Shown here: positions 44,770 through 53,707 of the stretch, one piece after another
Layout of the letters: every line of letters starts with the position of its first letter
How positions within the stretch are numbered: position 1 is the first letter of the stretch
Origin: Flavobacterium saccharophilum
GTDB lineage: Bacteria > Bacteroidota > Bacteroidia > Flavobacteriales > Flavobacteriaceae
Direction: 5' to 3'
Assembly (NCBI RefSeq): GCF_900142735.1
Contig: NZ_FRBY01000003.1
Location: 372,001-436,000 of the forward strand
DNA: 64,000 nt
The notes under the pieces: generated by a model
What the model was told of the DNA's origin: nothing
What the model saw: the letters and a program-made list of their open reading frames with translations, nothing else
The model's database searches: none
Position numbers and translations under genes: made by a program

Positions 44770-44779
44770 AAATTATTAA

Positions 44780-45829
44780 ATGGAATCACTACTTGGTATT
44801 CTTTTTCACTCCATTGGAGGATTTTCTTCCGGCAGTTTTTATATGCCATTCAAAAAAGTTAAAAATTGGGCTTGGGAAAGCTATTGGATTATTGGAGGTT
44901 TTTTCTCCTGGCTTATAGTGCCACCCATTGCAGCTTATTTAACCATTCCACATTTTCCTGAAATTATAGATGCTGCATCACCTGCAATCAAAGCTTTTAC
45001 TTATTCGATGGGACTTGTTTGGGGAATTGGAGGGCTAACATACGGCTTAGGCGTTCGTTATCTTGGAATGTCTCTTGGGAATTCTATTATTTTAGGATTC
45101 TGTTCTGCTTTTGGAGCTTTGGTCCCATCTATTTATTATGATTTGTATCCTACTGAAGGGAAAATTTCATTTAGTGATATGCTTTCAAATCCCGGTGGCC
45201 AACTTGTATTATTAGGAGTTGCTGTTTGTCTTTTAGGAATTGCTATTTCTGGAAAAGCTGGAATCCTCAAGGAAAAAGATTTTGCAGTCGGACACGAAGA
45301 TAAAGACAAAGATTTTAGTCTTGTAAAAGGACTTGTTATTGCAGTGATATCGGGTATTTTGAGTTCGTTTTTTAATTATGGAATCGAGGCTGGCAAACCA
45401 ATGGCAGAAGCAGCTGTTGTAGCGGGATGTAATCCTTTATTCCAAAATAATGTTACTTATATCGTTTTGCTTTGGGGAGGACTTACAACGAATTTTATCT
45501 GGTGTATGTATCTTAATTTTAAAAACAAAACTTTTGGTGACTACACTAATAGAAAATCACCAATTACTAAAAATATTCTTTTTTCTGCCCTTGCAGGAAC
45601 AATGTGGTTTCTGCAGTTTTTTTTCTACGGTATGGGAGAGAGCAAACTAGGAAACGGCGCAAGTTCATGGATTCTACATATGGCAACCATTATTTTGACT
45701 GCCAATTTCTGGGGATTCTATTTGAAAGAATGGTCAGGAGTATCAAAAAAAACCTTCAGAACTTTTTTATGGGGTATCGGATTGATCATGCTTTCAATTG
45801 TATTAGTTGGAATCGGGAATTCATTATAG
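44780..45829 (+). CDS. rhaT: L-rhamnose/proton symporter
   Basis: 349 residues with about 10 transmembrane helices. The N-terminus LFHSIGGFSSGSFYMPFKKV and the motifs WGIGGLTYGLGVRYLGMSLG and ISGILSSFFNYGIEAGKP are typical of RhaT (E. coli 344 residues). It imports L-rhamnose with H+. First gene of the rhamnose cluster; the aldolase/dehydrogenase follows after 30 bp. A TACAGGAC site at 44699 may mediate control by the AraR-like regulator at the right edge. Confidence 0.92.
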   Translation: MESLLGILFHSIGGFSSGSFYMPFKKVKNWAWESYWIIGGFFSWLIVPPIAAYLTIPHFPEIIDAASPAIKAFTYSMGLVWGIGGLTYGLGVRYLGMSLGNSIILGFCSAFGALVPSIYYDLYPTEGKISFSDMLSNPGGQLVLLGVAVCLLGIAISGKAGILKEKDFAVGHEDKDKDFSLVKGLVIAVISGILSSFFNYGIEAGKPMAEAAVVAGCNPLFQNNVTYIVLLWGGLTTNFIWCMYLNFKNKTFGDYTNRKSPITKNILFSALAGTMWFLQFFFYGMGESKLGNGASSWILHMATIILTANFWGFYLKEWSGVSKKTFRTFLWGIGLIMLSIVLVGIGNSL

Positions 45830-45859
45830 ATAATTAATCAAACTAACATAAACAACACA

Positions 45860-47995
45860 ATGTCAAATACAAACAATATGACTTTTAAGCATGTAAGTTA
45901 TCTTTGGGATGATGCTAAAGCAAAAGCTTTGGCAGGAGATGAAGTAGCACTTTTCATTTATCGTTCTAATTTACTGGGAGCTGATTTGCGATTGACCAAT
46001 TATGGAGGAGGAAATACTTCAGTTAAAATTACGGACAAGGATCCATTAACAGGAGAGAGTTCAGAAGTAATGTGGATCAAAGGTTCCGGAGGAGATATCG
46101 GAACACTGACAAAATCTGGCTGTGCAGCACTTTATTTAGACAGGCTTCGCAATCTTGAAAACGTTTACAGAGGAATCGAATTTGAAGATGAAATGGTAGA
46201 ATTATTCAACCATTGCATTTTCGATTTAGCTTCAAAAGCACCTTCAATCGACACACCTTTGCACGGATTTTTGCCTTTTAAACATATCGACCACTTGCAT
46301 CCAGATGCGGCAATAGCAATCGCTGCTGCTAAAGACGGAGCTAAGATTACAGAGGAATTATTTAATGGAGAAATTGGCTGGGTTGGATGGCAGCGTCCAG
46401 GTTTTGATCTGGGACTTCAATTAAGAAGTTGTTTAGAAGAGGCTGAAAAGAAAGGTAAAAAATTACGCGGAATTATGTTAGGTTCTCACGGACTTTTTAC
46501 CTGGGGTGACACTGCCTACGAAAGTTATATCAATACACTTGAAGTAATCGAAAAATGTGCCACTTACTTAGAAGATAATTACGGAAAAAAACGTACTGTT
46601 TTTGGAGGTCAAAAACTAGAAAGTTTGCCTGTTCCTGATCGTCATTTGAAAGCGGCAAAAGTGGCTCCAATTTTAAGAGGTTTCTGTTCTTCAGAGCGTC
46701 AAATGATTGGACATTATACAGATGATGCAAGAGTTTTGGAATTCATCAATTCTAATGATTTGGCAAAATTGGCTCCGCTTGGAACTTCTTGCCCAGATCA
46801 CTTTTTACGAACGAAAATCAGCCCTCTTGTTTTGGAATTAGACCCAAACGAAGATTTATCAGATGTTGATGCCATAAAAGCAAAATTAGCTCCTGCATTT
46901 GAAGCTTATAGAGCAATGTACAAAGACTATTACAATGCGTGTAAAAAGTCGAATTCGCCTGCAATGCGTGATCCAAATCCGGTTGTGATTTTATATCCAG
47001 GAGTGGGAATGTTCACTTTTGCGAAAGATAAAACAATGGCGCGTTTGGCATCAGAATATTACGTAAATGCTGTTAATGTAATGAAAGGTGCTGAAGCAGT
47101 TTCAGAATATACATCTTTGCCACATCAGGAAGCTTTTGATATCGAATATTGGTTATTAGAAGAAGCAAAACTCCAGCGTATGCCTAAACCAAAAGCATTG
47201 TCAGGAAGAATTGCTGTAATTACAGGCTCGGCTGGCGGAATTGGTAAAGCAATTGCGAAAAAATTTGCTCAGGAAGGTGCTTGTGTAGTAATCAATGACA
47301 TTAACGAAGAGCGTTTAGAATTGGCGACAGCTGAGTTTATTAAACTTTTCGGAAAAGATGCAGTTACCAGTACATTATTAAATGTTACAGATGAAGGAAG
47401 TACAGAAAAAGCATTAGATCAAGCTTCTTTAGCTTTTGGGGGCGCTGACATTATTGTGAACAATGCCGGAATAAGCATTTCTAAATCTATCGCAGAGCAT
47501 ACACTTGAAGAATGGGACAGATTATATGATATCTTAGTAAAAGGACAATTTATTGTTTCTAAAGCCGGAATCGAAGTAATGCGTAAGCAAGGATTTGGGG
47601 GAGACATTGTAAATATTGTATCTAAAAATGCTGTTGTTGCAGGTCCAAATAATCCAGGTTATGGTTCAGCAAAAGCAGCTCAGGCACATTTAACACGTTT
47701 GATGGCAGCTGAATTAGGAGTGGACAAAATTCGTGTAAATACTGTAAATCCTGATGCTGTTATCTCAGATTCTAATATCTGGTCTGGCGGATGGGCTGAA
47801 GGTCGTGCAAAAGCATATGGAGTGAAAGTTGAAGAACTTCCTGCTTATTATGCAAAACGTACCTTACTAAATGAAATTATATTGCCAGATGATATTGCAA
47901 ACGCTTGTTTTGCCTTTGTTGGAGGTTTATTAAATAAATCGACAGGAAATGCCCTAAACGTAGACGGCGGTGTTGCAATGGGCTTTTATAGATAA
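45860..47995 (+). CDS. Bifunctional rhamnulose-1-phosphate aldolase / lactaldehyde dehydrogenase (RhaEW type)
   Basis: 711 residues, a fusion. Residues 1 to about 430 are a class II aldolase (NYGGGNTSVKI, WIKGSGGDIGTL, HGFLPFKHIDHLHPDAAIAI with metal histidines). From about 446 a short-chain dehydrogenase follows: GRIAVITGSAGGIGKAIAKK (NAD site), NNAGISISKS, and the catalytic Tyr-Lys in GYGSAKAAQ. The enzyme splits rhamnulose-1-phosphate to DHAP and L-lactaldehyde and oxidises the aldehyde to lactate. That explains the lutABC genes further on. Second gene of the cluster; terminator at 48043. Confidence 0.9.
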   Translation: MSNTNNMTFKHVSYLWDDAKAKALAGDEVALFIYRSNLLGADLRLTNYGGGNTSVKITDKDPLTGESSEVMWIKGSGGDIGTLTKSGCAALYLDRLRNLENVYRGIEFEDEMVELFNHCIFDLASKAPSIDTPLHGFLPFKHIDHLHPDAAIAIAAAKDGAKITEELFNGEIGWVGWQRPGFDLGLQLRSCLEEAEKKGKKLRGIMLGSHGLFTWGDTAYESYINTLEVIEKCATYLEDNYGKKRTVFGGQKLESLPVPDRHLKAAKVAPILRGFCSSERQMIGHYTDDARVLEFINSNDLAKLAPLGTSCPDHFLRTKISPLVLELDPNEDLSDVDAIKAKLAPAFEAYRAMYKDYYNACKKSNSPAMRDPNPVVILYPGVGMFTFAKDKTMARLASEYYVNAVNVMKGAEAVSEYTSLPHQEAFDIEYWLLEEAKLQRMPKPKALSGRIAVITGSAGGIGKAIAKKFAQEGACVVINDINEERLELATAEFIKLFGKDAVTSTLLNVTDEGSTEKALDQASLAFGGADIIVNNAGISISKSIAEHTLEEWDRLYDILVKGQFIVSKAGIEVMRKQGFGGDIVNIVSKNAVVAGPNNPGYGSAKAAQAHLTRLMAAELGVDKIRVNTVNPDAVISDSNIWSGGWAEGRAKAYGVKVEELPAYYAKRTLLNEIILPDDIANACFAFVGGLLNKSTGNALNVDGGVAMGFYR

Positions 47996-48042
47996 ATTGT
48001 TTTTTGTAAATTTTGTTTTTAAGCATTAGTAGTTTTTTTTGT

Positions 48043-48081
48043 AATCTAACGTTCGGTTGGTTTTCGAACGTTAGATTTTTT
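48043..48081 (+). terminator. Terminator within the rhamnose cluster
   Basis: AATCTAACGTTCG and CGAACGTTAGATT make a 13-bp perfect stem followed by TTTT. It separates rhaT-rhaEW from the rhaI-rhaK-lutABC unit, which must then have its own promoter or readthrough in 48082-48185. Confidence 0.85.
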
Positions 48082-48185
48082 AAATCAAAATTTTTATTAA
48101 TCTGAAGGCAAAAAAAATAAAGTTAATTTGGAGCACAGCTTGTCAAAAGTTATAAATTGTAAGCTCTATAATAAAAGATAACAAC

Positions 48186-49460
48186 ATGATAATTGAATCG
48201 AATAATATAGCATCTCATAATGAGGAGCTGCTAAAAAAGCATCAAAACAAACTTGTTTTTACAGCCTCAGAAATTGCAAATACAGAATCAATCATTCAAA
48301 AATTAATTGATTTTCAAATTGCTATTCCATCTTGGGCATTAGGAACTGGCGGAACTAGATTTGGGCGTTTTCCGGGCGGAGGTGAGCCTCGTTCATTAGA
48401 AGAAAAAATTGAAGATGTTGGTTTACTACATGCTTTAAACAATGCTTCTGGGGCCATTTCACTTCATATTCCGTGGGATATTCCAACTGATTATAAAGCA
48501 ATCAAAAATCTGGCTGCACAACACGGATTAAAGTTTGACGCCATGAATTCCAATACTTTTCAGGATCAGTCTTCTCAGGCAAATTCGTATAAATTTGGCT
48601 CTTTACAAAATGTTAATAAAGCTGTTCGAAAAGAAGCGATTGCTCACAATATTGAGGTGATTCAGCATGGAATTGAACTGGGATCAGAATCTTTAACGAT
48701 TTGGCTTGCAGATGGATCTTCTTTTCCTGGGCAATTAAACTTCCGTAAAGCGTATCAAAATACATTAGAAAGTTTAGAAGAAATCTACGATGCATTACCT
48801 TCAAACTGGAAATTATTTTTAGAATATAAATGTGCTGAACCAAATTTTTACTCTACAACTGTGGCAGATTGGGGACAATCATATTCATATGTTCAAAAAT
48901 TAGGAGACAAAGCGCAGACTTTAGTCGATTTAGGACATCATTTGCCAAATGCTAATATAGAACAGATAGTTTCTTTATTATTAATGGATGGTAAATTGGG
49001 CGGTTTCCATTTCAACGATTCAAAATATGGAGATGATGATTTAACTGCTGGAGCATTAAAACCGTACCAATTATTCTTAATTTTTAATGAATTAGTGGAA
49101 GGAATGGATGCCAGAGGAATGAATCACGCCAAAGATTTAGGCTGGATGATTGATGCTTCTCACAATATAAAAGATCCTTTAGAAGATTTATTGCAGTCAG
49201 TTGAAGCAATTATGATTGCTTATGCACAAGCGCTTTCAGTTGACAGAAAAGCTTTAGAGAAGGCTCAGGAAGAAAATGATGTGGTAAAAGCTCAGGAGAT
49301 TTTGCAGAATGCTTTCCGCACAGACGTTCGTGCTTTGGTTGCTGAAGCTCGTTTGCGTTCTGGTGCAGCATTAAATCCAGTTGAGTTGTATCGTTCTCAG
49401 ACTATTAGAAAAAATCTAATCAGTGAAAGAGGATTAAAAACAATGGCTACAGGCTTATAG
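48186..49460 (+). CDS. rhaI: L-rhamnose isomerase, RhaI type
   Basis: 424 residues, a xylose-isomerase-like TIM barrel of the RhaI (Pseudomonas/Bacillus-like) kind rather than E. coli RhaA. Visible: IPSWALGTGGTRFGRFPGGG, LHIPWDIPTDYKAIKNLA, the metal-ligand region LFLEYKCAEPNFYSTTVADW, VDLGHHLPNANIEQIVSLL and GGFHFNDSKYGDDDLTAG. It converts L-rhamnose to L-rhamnulose. The rhamnulokinase gene starts 2 bp after its stop. Confidence 0.9.
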   Translation: MIIESNNIASHNEELLKKHQNKLVFTASEIANTESIIQKLIDFQIAIPSWALGTGGTRFGRFPGGGEPRSLEEKIEDVGLLHALNNASGAISLHIPWDIPTDYKAIKNLAAQHGLKFDAMNSNTFQDQSSQANSYKFGSLQNVNKAVRKEAIAHNIEVIQHGIELGSESLTIWLADGSSFPGQLNFRKAYQNTLESLEEIYDALPSNWKLFLEYKCAEPNFYSTTVADWGQSYSYVQKLGDKAQTLVDLGHHLPNANIEQIVSLLLMDGKLGGFHFNDSKYGDDDLTAGALKPYQLFLIFNELVEGMDARGMNHAKDLGWMIDASHNIKDPLEDLLQSVEAIMIAYAQALSVDRKALEKAQEENDVVKAQEILQNAFRTDVRALVAEARLRSGAALNPVELYRSQTIRKNLISERGLKTMATGL

Positions 49461-49462
49461 CA

Positions 49463-50833
49463 ATGGAAAAAGTAAACGCTGTATTCGATATTGGAAAGAC
49501 TAATAAAAAGTTTTTCCTTTTTGATGACGATTATAATGAGGTCTATCGAGATTATGCAAATTTGCCGCTGACAACGGACGAAGATGGTTTTGAATCTGAA
49601 GATCTTGAAGCACTGCGTAATTGGATCAAAGAAACCTTTGATGCTGTTTTAGAGGATACTCGCTTTGATGTTAAAACTTTGAATTTTTCATCCTATGGAG
49701 CAAGTTTGGTACATCTGGATTACAAAGGAAAACCATTGACACCTCTTTATAACTATATTAAGGAAATTCCTCAGGAAATTCTTGATGGTTTTTACAGTCA
49801 ATATGGGGACGCACTTACTATTGGTGCTCAGACTGCATCACCACAATCCGGAATGTTAAACTCGGGCATGCAGCTTTATTGGCTAAAAAAAATGCAGCCT
49901 GCTTTATTCGGTAAAATAAAGTATAGTCTTCATCTGCCACAATATTTGTCTTATTTGTTTACGGGTATTCCTGTTAGTGAATATACTAGTATTGGCTGTC
50001 ATACTAATCTTTGGAACTACGATGAAGAAGATTATCATGCGTGGGTTCATGCAGAGGATATTGATAAAATACTACCCCCAATTGTACCTACATCGGCAAG
50101 TATTAATACTACTTATAAAGATAAAAAGATTAAAATTGGAGTTGGAATTCACGATAGTTCATCTGCCTTACTTCCCTATATTTTAAGTAAAAAAAAGCCT
50201 TTTCTTTTACTTTCAACCGGGACATGGAGTATTGCATTAAATCCCTTTAATTCCGAAAGCCTAAGTAAGGAAGATATTTCAAATAATTGCCTAAATTATT
50301 TAAGGATTGACGGCAGGAGAGTTAAGGCTTCACGTTTTTTTATGGGTAATGAATACCGCCTTCAAGTCGAAAAATTATCTGCCTATTACAATAAAGAATA
50401 TGGCTATCATCGTGAAGTAAAATTTGATCAGGAAATATATTTAGGACTGATTCAAAAACCAGCGGTTTATTTTAAGTTTGAAGGCATTTCTCTTCAGCGT
50501 CTTCCTCAGAAAACGGAATTAGAACCTTTTGCAACATTTGAGGAGGCTTATCATCAATTGATGATTGAACTAATGGAACTGCAGGTTGATACTATAGATA
50601 AAGCTATCGGAAACAGTAAAATAAAAAAAATATATATTGATGGAGGTTTTACTGATAATGATGTTTTTATGAAGTTAATGTCACATCATTTTAGTTCATT
50701 TAAGATATTATCTACACATTCTCCCCTTGGCTCGGCATTGGGTGCGGCTATGGTTATTTCGGATAAACAGGTTACTTCTCAATTTCTAAAAGAAAATTAC
50801 AGAATGAAAAAGCTAGTTCCTTTACTATTTTAA
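49463..50833 (+). CDS. Rhamnulokinase (FGGY family)
   Basis: 456 residues. FGGY-type kinase with N-terminal phosphate motif VFDIGKTNKKFFLFDDD, the adenine-pocket motif LLLSTGTWSIALNPF and the C-terminal IYIDGGFTDNDVFMKLMSHH. By context it phosphorylates L-rhamnulose to rhamnulose-1-phosphate for the fused aldolase. It sits between rhaI (2 bp) and lutA (2 bp), so translation is tightly coupled. The family alone does not prove the sugar; the cluster does. Confidence 0.88.
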   Translation: MEKVNAVFDIGKTNKKFFLFDDDYNEVYRDYANLPLTTDEDGFESEDLEALRNWIKETFDAVLEDTRFDVKTLNFSSYGASLVHLDYKGKPLTPLYNYIKEIPQEILDGFYSQYGDALTIGAQTASPQSGMLNSGMQLYWLKKMQPALFGKIKYSLHLPQYLSYLFTGIPVSEYTSIGCHTNLWNYDEEDYHAWVHAEDIDKILPPIVPTSASINTTYKDKKIKIGVGIHDSSSALLPYILSKKKPFLLLSTGTWSIALNPFNSESLSKEDISNNCLNYLRIDGRRVKASRFFMGNEYRLQVEKLSAYYNKEYGYHREVKFDQEIYLGLIQKPAVYFKFEGISLQRLPQKTELEPFATFEEAYHQLMIELMELQVDTIDKAIGNSKIKKIYIDGGFTDNDVFMKLMSHHFSSFKILSTHSPLGSALGAAMVISDKQVTSQFLKENYRMKKLVPLLF

Positions 50834-50835
50834 TT

Positions 50836-51576
50836 ATGAAAGTTGGGCTTTTTATACCCTGCTATGTCGACCAATTTTATCCAAAAGTAGGTATTGCAAC
50901 GTATGAGCTTTTACAAAAATTAGGCTGTGATGTTCAGTTTCCAATGGGACAAACCTGTTGCGGACAACCGATGGCAAATAGCGGCTACCAATATTTAACC
51001 AAAGGCTGTGACGCCAATTTTATAGCCAATTTTTCTGATTTTGATTATATCGTTTGCCCATCAGGAAGTTGCGTTTTGCATGTAAAAGATCATTTGCATG
51101 ATGAAAAACAAGAAGATTTAGCGACTGAAATGCGCAAGAAGGTTTTTGAATTGACAGAGTTTATTACTGATGTTCTAAAAGTAGATCATATAGAAGGGAG
51201 CTTTCCCTTTAGGGTCGGAATGCATACGAGCTGCCACGGACAGCGCGGTTTAAAGCTTTCGCAGATGACCGAATTAAACGCTCCGTTTTTCTCTAAACCG
51301 GAACAATTATTACACAATATAAAAGGACTCGATTTGGTTTCTTTGACCAGAAAAGATGAATGTTGTGGTTTTGGAGGTACTTTTTGTGTGACTGAAGAAG
51401 CTGTATCAGTAAAAATGGGGCAAGATCGAATTAAAGATCATGAAAGCCATAATGTTGATTACATAACAGGAGGTGATATGTCGTGCCTGATGCATTTGGA
51501 AGGAATTCTGAAAAGACAAAAAAGCAACATCAAAACGATTCATATTGCCGAGATATTAAATTCATTGGAAAATTAA
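50836..51576 (+). CDS. lutA: L-lactate utilisation protein LutA (LldE)
   Basis: 246 residues with two CCG-type cysteine clusters, GQTCCGQPMANSGY and DECCGFGGTFCVTEE, plus PSGSCVLHVKDH and HTSCHGQRGLK. These bind Fe-S clusters in heterodisulfide-reductase-like proteins. LutA is one subunit of the LutABC complex that oxidises L-lactate to pyruvate. Starts 2 bp after the kinase and 24 bp before lutB. It uses the lactate made by the aldolase/dehydrogenase. Confidence 0.93.
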   Translation: MKVGLFIPCYVDQFYPKVGIATYELLQKLGCDVQFPMGQTCCGQPMANSGYQYLTKGCDANFIANFSDFDYIVCPSGSCVLHVKDHLHDEKQEDLATEMRKKVFELTEFITDVLKVDHIEGSFPFRVGMHTSCHGQRGLKLSQMTELNAPFFSKPEQLLHNIKGLDLVSLTRKDECCGFGGTFCVTEEAVSVKMGQDRIKDHESHNVDYITGGDMSCLMHLEGILKRQKSNIKTIHIAEILNSLEN

Positions 51577-51600
51577 AAGATTCCTTTTAACTCACAAAAG

Positions 51601-53001
51601 ATGTCTTCAGAAAAAATAATAGAACATAGCCAGGCCGCAACACGTTTTAATAAAGATGTAGAGCGTGTAAACTGGCATGATGAAACGCTTTGGTTTGTCC
51701 GTGAAAAACGTGATAAATCGGCACATCAAATTCCGGATTGGGAATTGCTTCGTGAAACGGCTTCTCAAATCAAAAATAATGTACTGGCCAATATGCACGA
51801 TTATTTAAGTGATTTCGAGGCTAATGCTCAAAAAAATGGAATCATTGTGCATTGGGCAGCCGATGCAAAAGAACATAACGAAATTGTGCATTGGATTTTA
51901 CAGAAACACGATGTAAAGCAAATGGTGAAATCAAAATCGATGCTTACAGAAGAATGTCATCTGAATGATTATTTAGCAGACAAAGGCATCGAAGTTATCG
52001 ATTCTGATTTAGGAGAATATATCGTTCAGCTTCGTAAAGAGCCGCCAAGTCATATTGTGTTGCCAGCCATTCACCTTAAAAAAGAAGACGTAAGTGAAAC
52101 TTTTCACGAACATTTGGGAACTGAAAAAGGAAATTTTGATCCGCAGTATTTAACGGAATCTGCAAGACGTGAACTTCGTGATACGTTTTTAACACGCAAA
52201 GCCGCTTTAACAGGAGTTAACTTTGCCATTGCCGAAACAGGTGAATTTGTAGTTTGTACCAATGAAGGAAATGCTGATATGGGTGCGCATTTAGCCGATG
52301 TTCACATTGCCTGTATGGGATTTGAAAAACTGATTCCTGAGCGTAAACATTTAGGCGTTTTCCTAAGATTATTGGCCAGAAGCGCGACAGGACAACCGAT
52401 TACGACTTTCTCAAGTCATTTTAAAAAACCAAGAGACGGAAAAGAAATTCACGTTGTAATTGTCGATAACGGAAGAAGTACACAATTAGGAAGAGCAGAT
52501 TTTAGAAACTCTTTAAAATGCATTCGTTGTGGTGCTTGTATGAACACTTGTCCGGTGTACAGAAGAAGTGGTGGACATAGTTACCATAATGCCGTTGCCG
52601 GACCAATTGGGTCGATTTTAGCGCCTAATTTAGACATGAGCAAAAATGCCGATTTACCTTTTGCAAGTACCCTTTGTGGTTCGTGTACGAATGTATGTCC
52701 GGTTAAAATTGATATTCACGACCAGTTGTATAAATGGCGTCAGGTTTTGGTAAAAAAAGGTCATACGCCAACTTCCAAAACTATTGCGATGAAAACCATG
52801 GCAACCGTTTTAGCGAATCCTACCGTATTTAATTTGGCTGGAAAATCGGGAAGATTTGTAATGAAAAATATTCCCGGATTAGTGAATAATAAAATGAACA
52901 AATGGTACGACCAGCGCGAAATGCCAGAAGTTCCCGAGGAATCTTTTAGAGAATGGTACAAGAAAAATTCAAGGGAGTCTAAAGCGAAAAAAGATGAGTA
53001 G
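51601..53001 (+). CDS. lutB: L-lactate utilisation iron-sulfur protein LutB (LldF)
   Basis: 466 residues. The N-terminal ~300 residues form the LutB/LUD domain (LTGVNFAIAETGEFVVCTNE), followed by two 4Fe-4S motifs: CIRCGACMNTCPVYRRSGGH and LCGSCTNVCPVKIDIHDQLY. It carries electrons in lactate oxidation. Its 3' end overlaps the lutC start by 8 bp (52994-53001), so the two are translationally coupled. Confidence 0.94.
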   Translation: MSSEKIIEHSQAATRFNKDVERVNWHDETLWFVREKRDKSAHQIPDWELLRETASQIKNNVLANMHDYLSDFEANAQKNGIIVHWAADAKEHNEIVHWILQKHDVKQMVKSKSMLTEECHLNDYLADKGIEVIDSDLGEYIVQLRKEPPSHIVLPAIHLKKEDVSETFHEHLGTEKGNFDPQYLTESARRELRDTFLTRKAALTGVNFAIAETGEFVVCTNEGNADMGAHLADVHIACMGFEKLIPERKHLGVFLRLLARSATGQPITTFSSHFKKPRDGKEIHVVIVDNGRSTQLGRADFRNSLKCIRCGACMNTCPVYRRSGGHSYHNAVAGPIGSILAPNLDMSKNADLPFASTLCGSCTNVCPVKIDIHDQLYKWRQVLVKKGHTPTSKTIAMKTMATVLANPTVFNLAGKSGRFVMKNIPGLVNNKMNKWYDQREMPEVPEESFREWYKKNSRESKAKKDE

Positions 53002-53581
53002 TAAAGCTGAAATTTTAAATAAAATAAAACAAAGTCAGCCGAATCTAGCTGCTGAATTGCCTGATTTAAATGTTTTGGGTTCTGATCAGTTTGATGTTTT
53101 GGAAATGTATAAAACAGTATTAAGAAATATTGGTGGAAATCCGATAGAAGTGGCTGATTATAGTGAAGCAATAGCTTACATCAAAAATAATTATCCACTT
53201 GAAAAACGTATTATAACGACAATTCCGGAGCTTTCTGAAATCGCTGTTTTAGATTGGACAAACGACGATCCGCATTCACTTAAAGATGTGGAATTAACGA
53301 TTATAAACGCGCATTTTGGAGTAGCTGAAAATAGTGCACTTTGGGTAACAGATGATATTCTAGGGCAACGTGTTGCGCCTTTTATAACACAATATTTGGC
53401 TATCATAGTAAATAAAAAAGACATTATTCCGACAATGCACCAGGCTTATGACAGAATTGGAAATCAGGAATATGGTTTTGGAACTTTTATCGCCGGACCA
53501 TCAAAAACGGCTGACATTGAACAGTCATTGGTTTTAGGTGCGCATGGCGCCAGAGGACTTACGGTTTTTCTAAAAGATTAA
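52994..53581 (+). CDS. lutC: L-lactate utilisation protein LutC (LldG)
   Basis: 195 residues of the LUD domain family: NAHFGVAENSALWVTDDIL, MHQAYDRIGNQEYGFGTFIA, and GPSKTADIEQSLVLGAHGAR (the conserved GPSxTADIE motif), ending GLTVFL. Third subunit of LutABC. Last gene of the rhamnose-lactate cluster; a shared terminator follows. Confidence 0.93.
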   Translation: MSSKAEILNKIKQSQPNLAAELPDLNVLGSDQFDVLEMYKTVLRNIGGNPIEVADYSEAIAYIKNNYPLEKRIITTIPELSEIAVLDWTNDDPHSLKDVELTIINAHFGVAENSALWVTDDILGQRVAPFITQYLAIIVNKKDIIPTMHQAYDRIGNQEYGFGTFIAGPSKTADIEQSLVLGAHGARGLTVFLKD

Positions 53582-53662
53582 TTTTATTATTTTAAATTGG
53601 AAATAAGGCAAAGTTAGAGTGAAGAGATTCAGTTTCTTTATTCTGATGAATATGATAAAAAC

Positions 53663-53697
53663 AAATACTGCCTTCCTAATGAAAGACAGTATTTCTG
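53663..53697. terminator. Terminator between lutC and the GH5 gene
   Basis: AAATACTG and CAGTATTT pair with a 16-nt loop. The minus strand has the better T-run (TTTGTTTTTAT). Confidence 0.65.
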
Positions 53698-53707
53698 TAT
53701 TCTTTCT

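Larger units (their letters stand above)
43688..44779. other. 1.1-kb gene-free AT-rich region between tmRNA and rhaT
   Basis: No credible gene in any frame. It begins with a direct repeat, TAGGTGCTATTTTAGGTGCC (43686-43705), in the place where elements that integrate into ssrA leave attachment-site scars, but no integrase is seen. The 14-mer AATAAGTGTATTAT occurs twice (44102-44115 and 44667-44680). The first lies within an AAGTGTA-TTATT-TACACTT dyad. A hairpin lies at 44251-44279. The end of the region holds the rhaT promoter with the TACAGGAC word. Confidence 0.6.
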
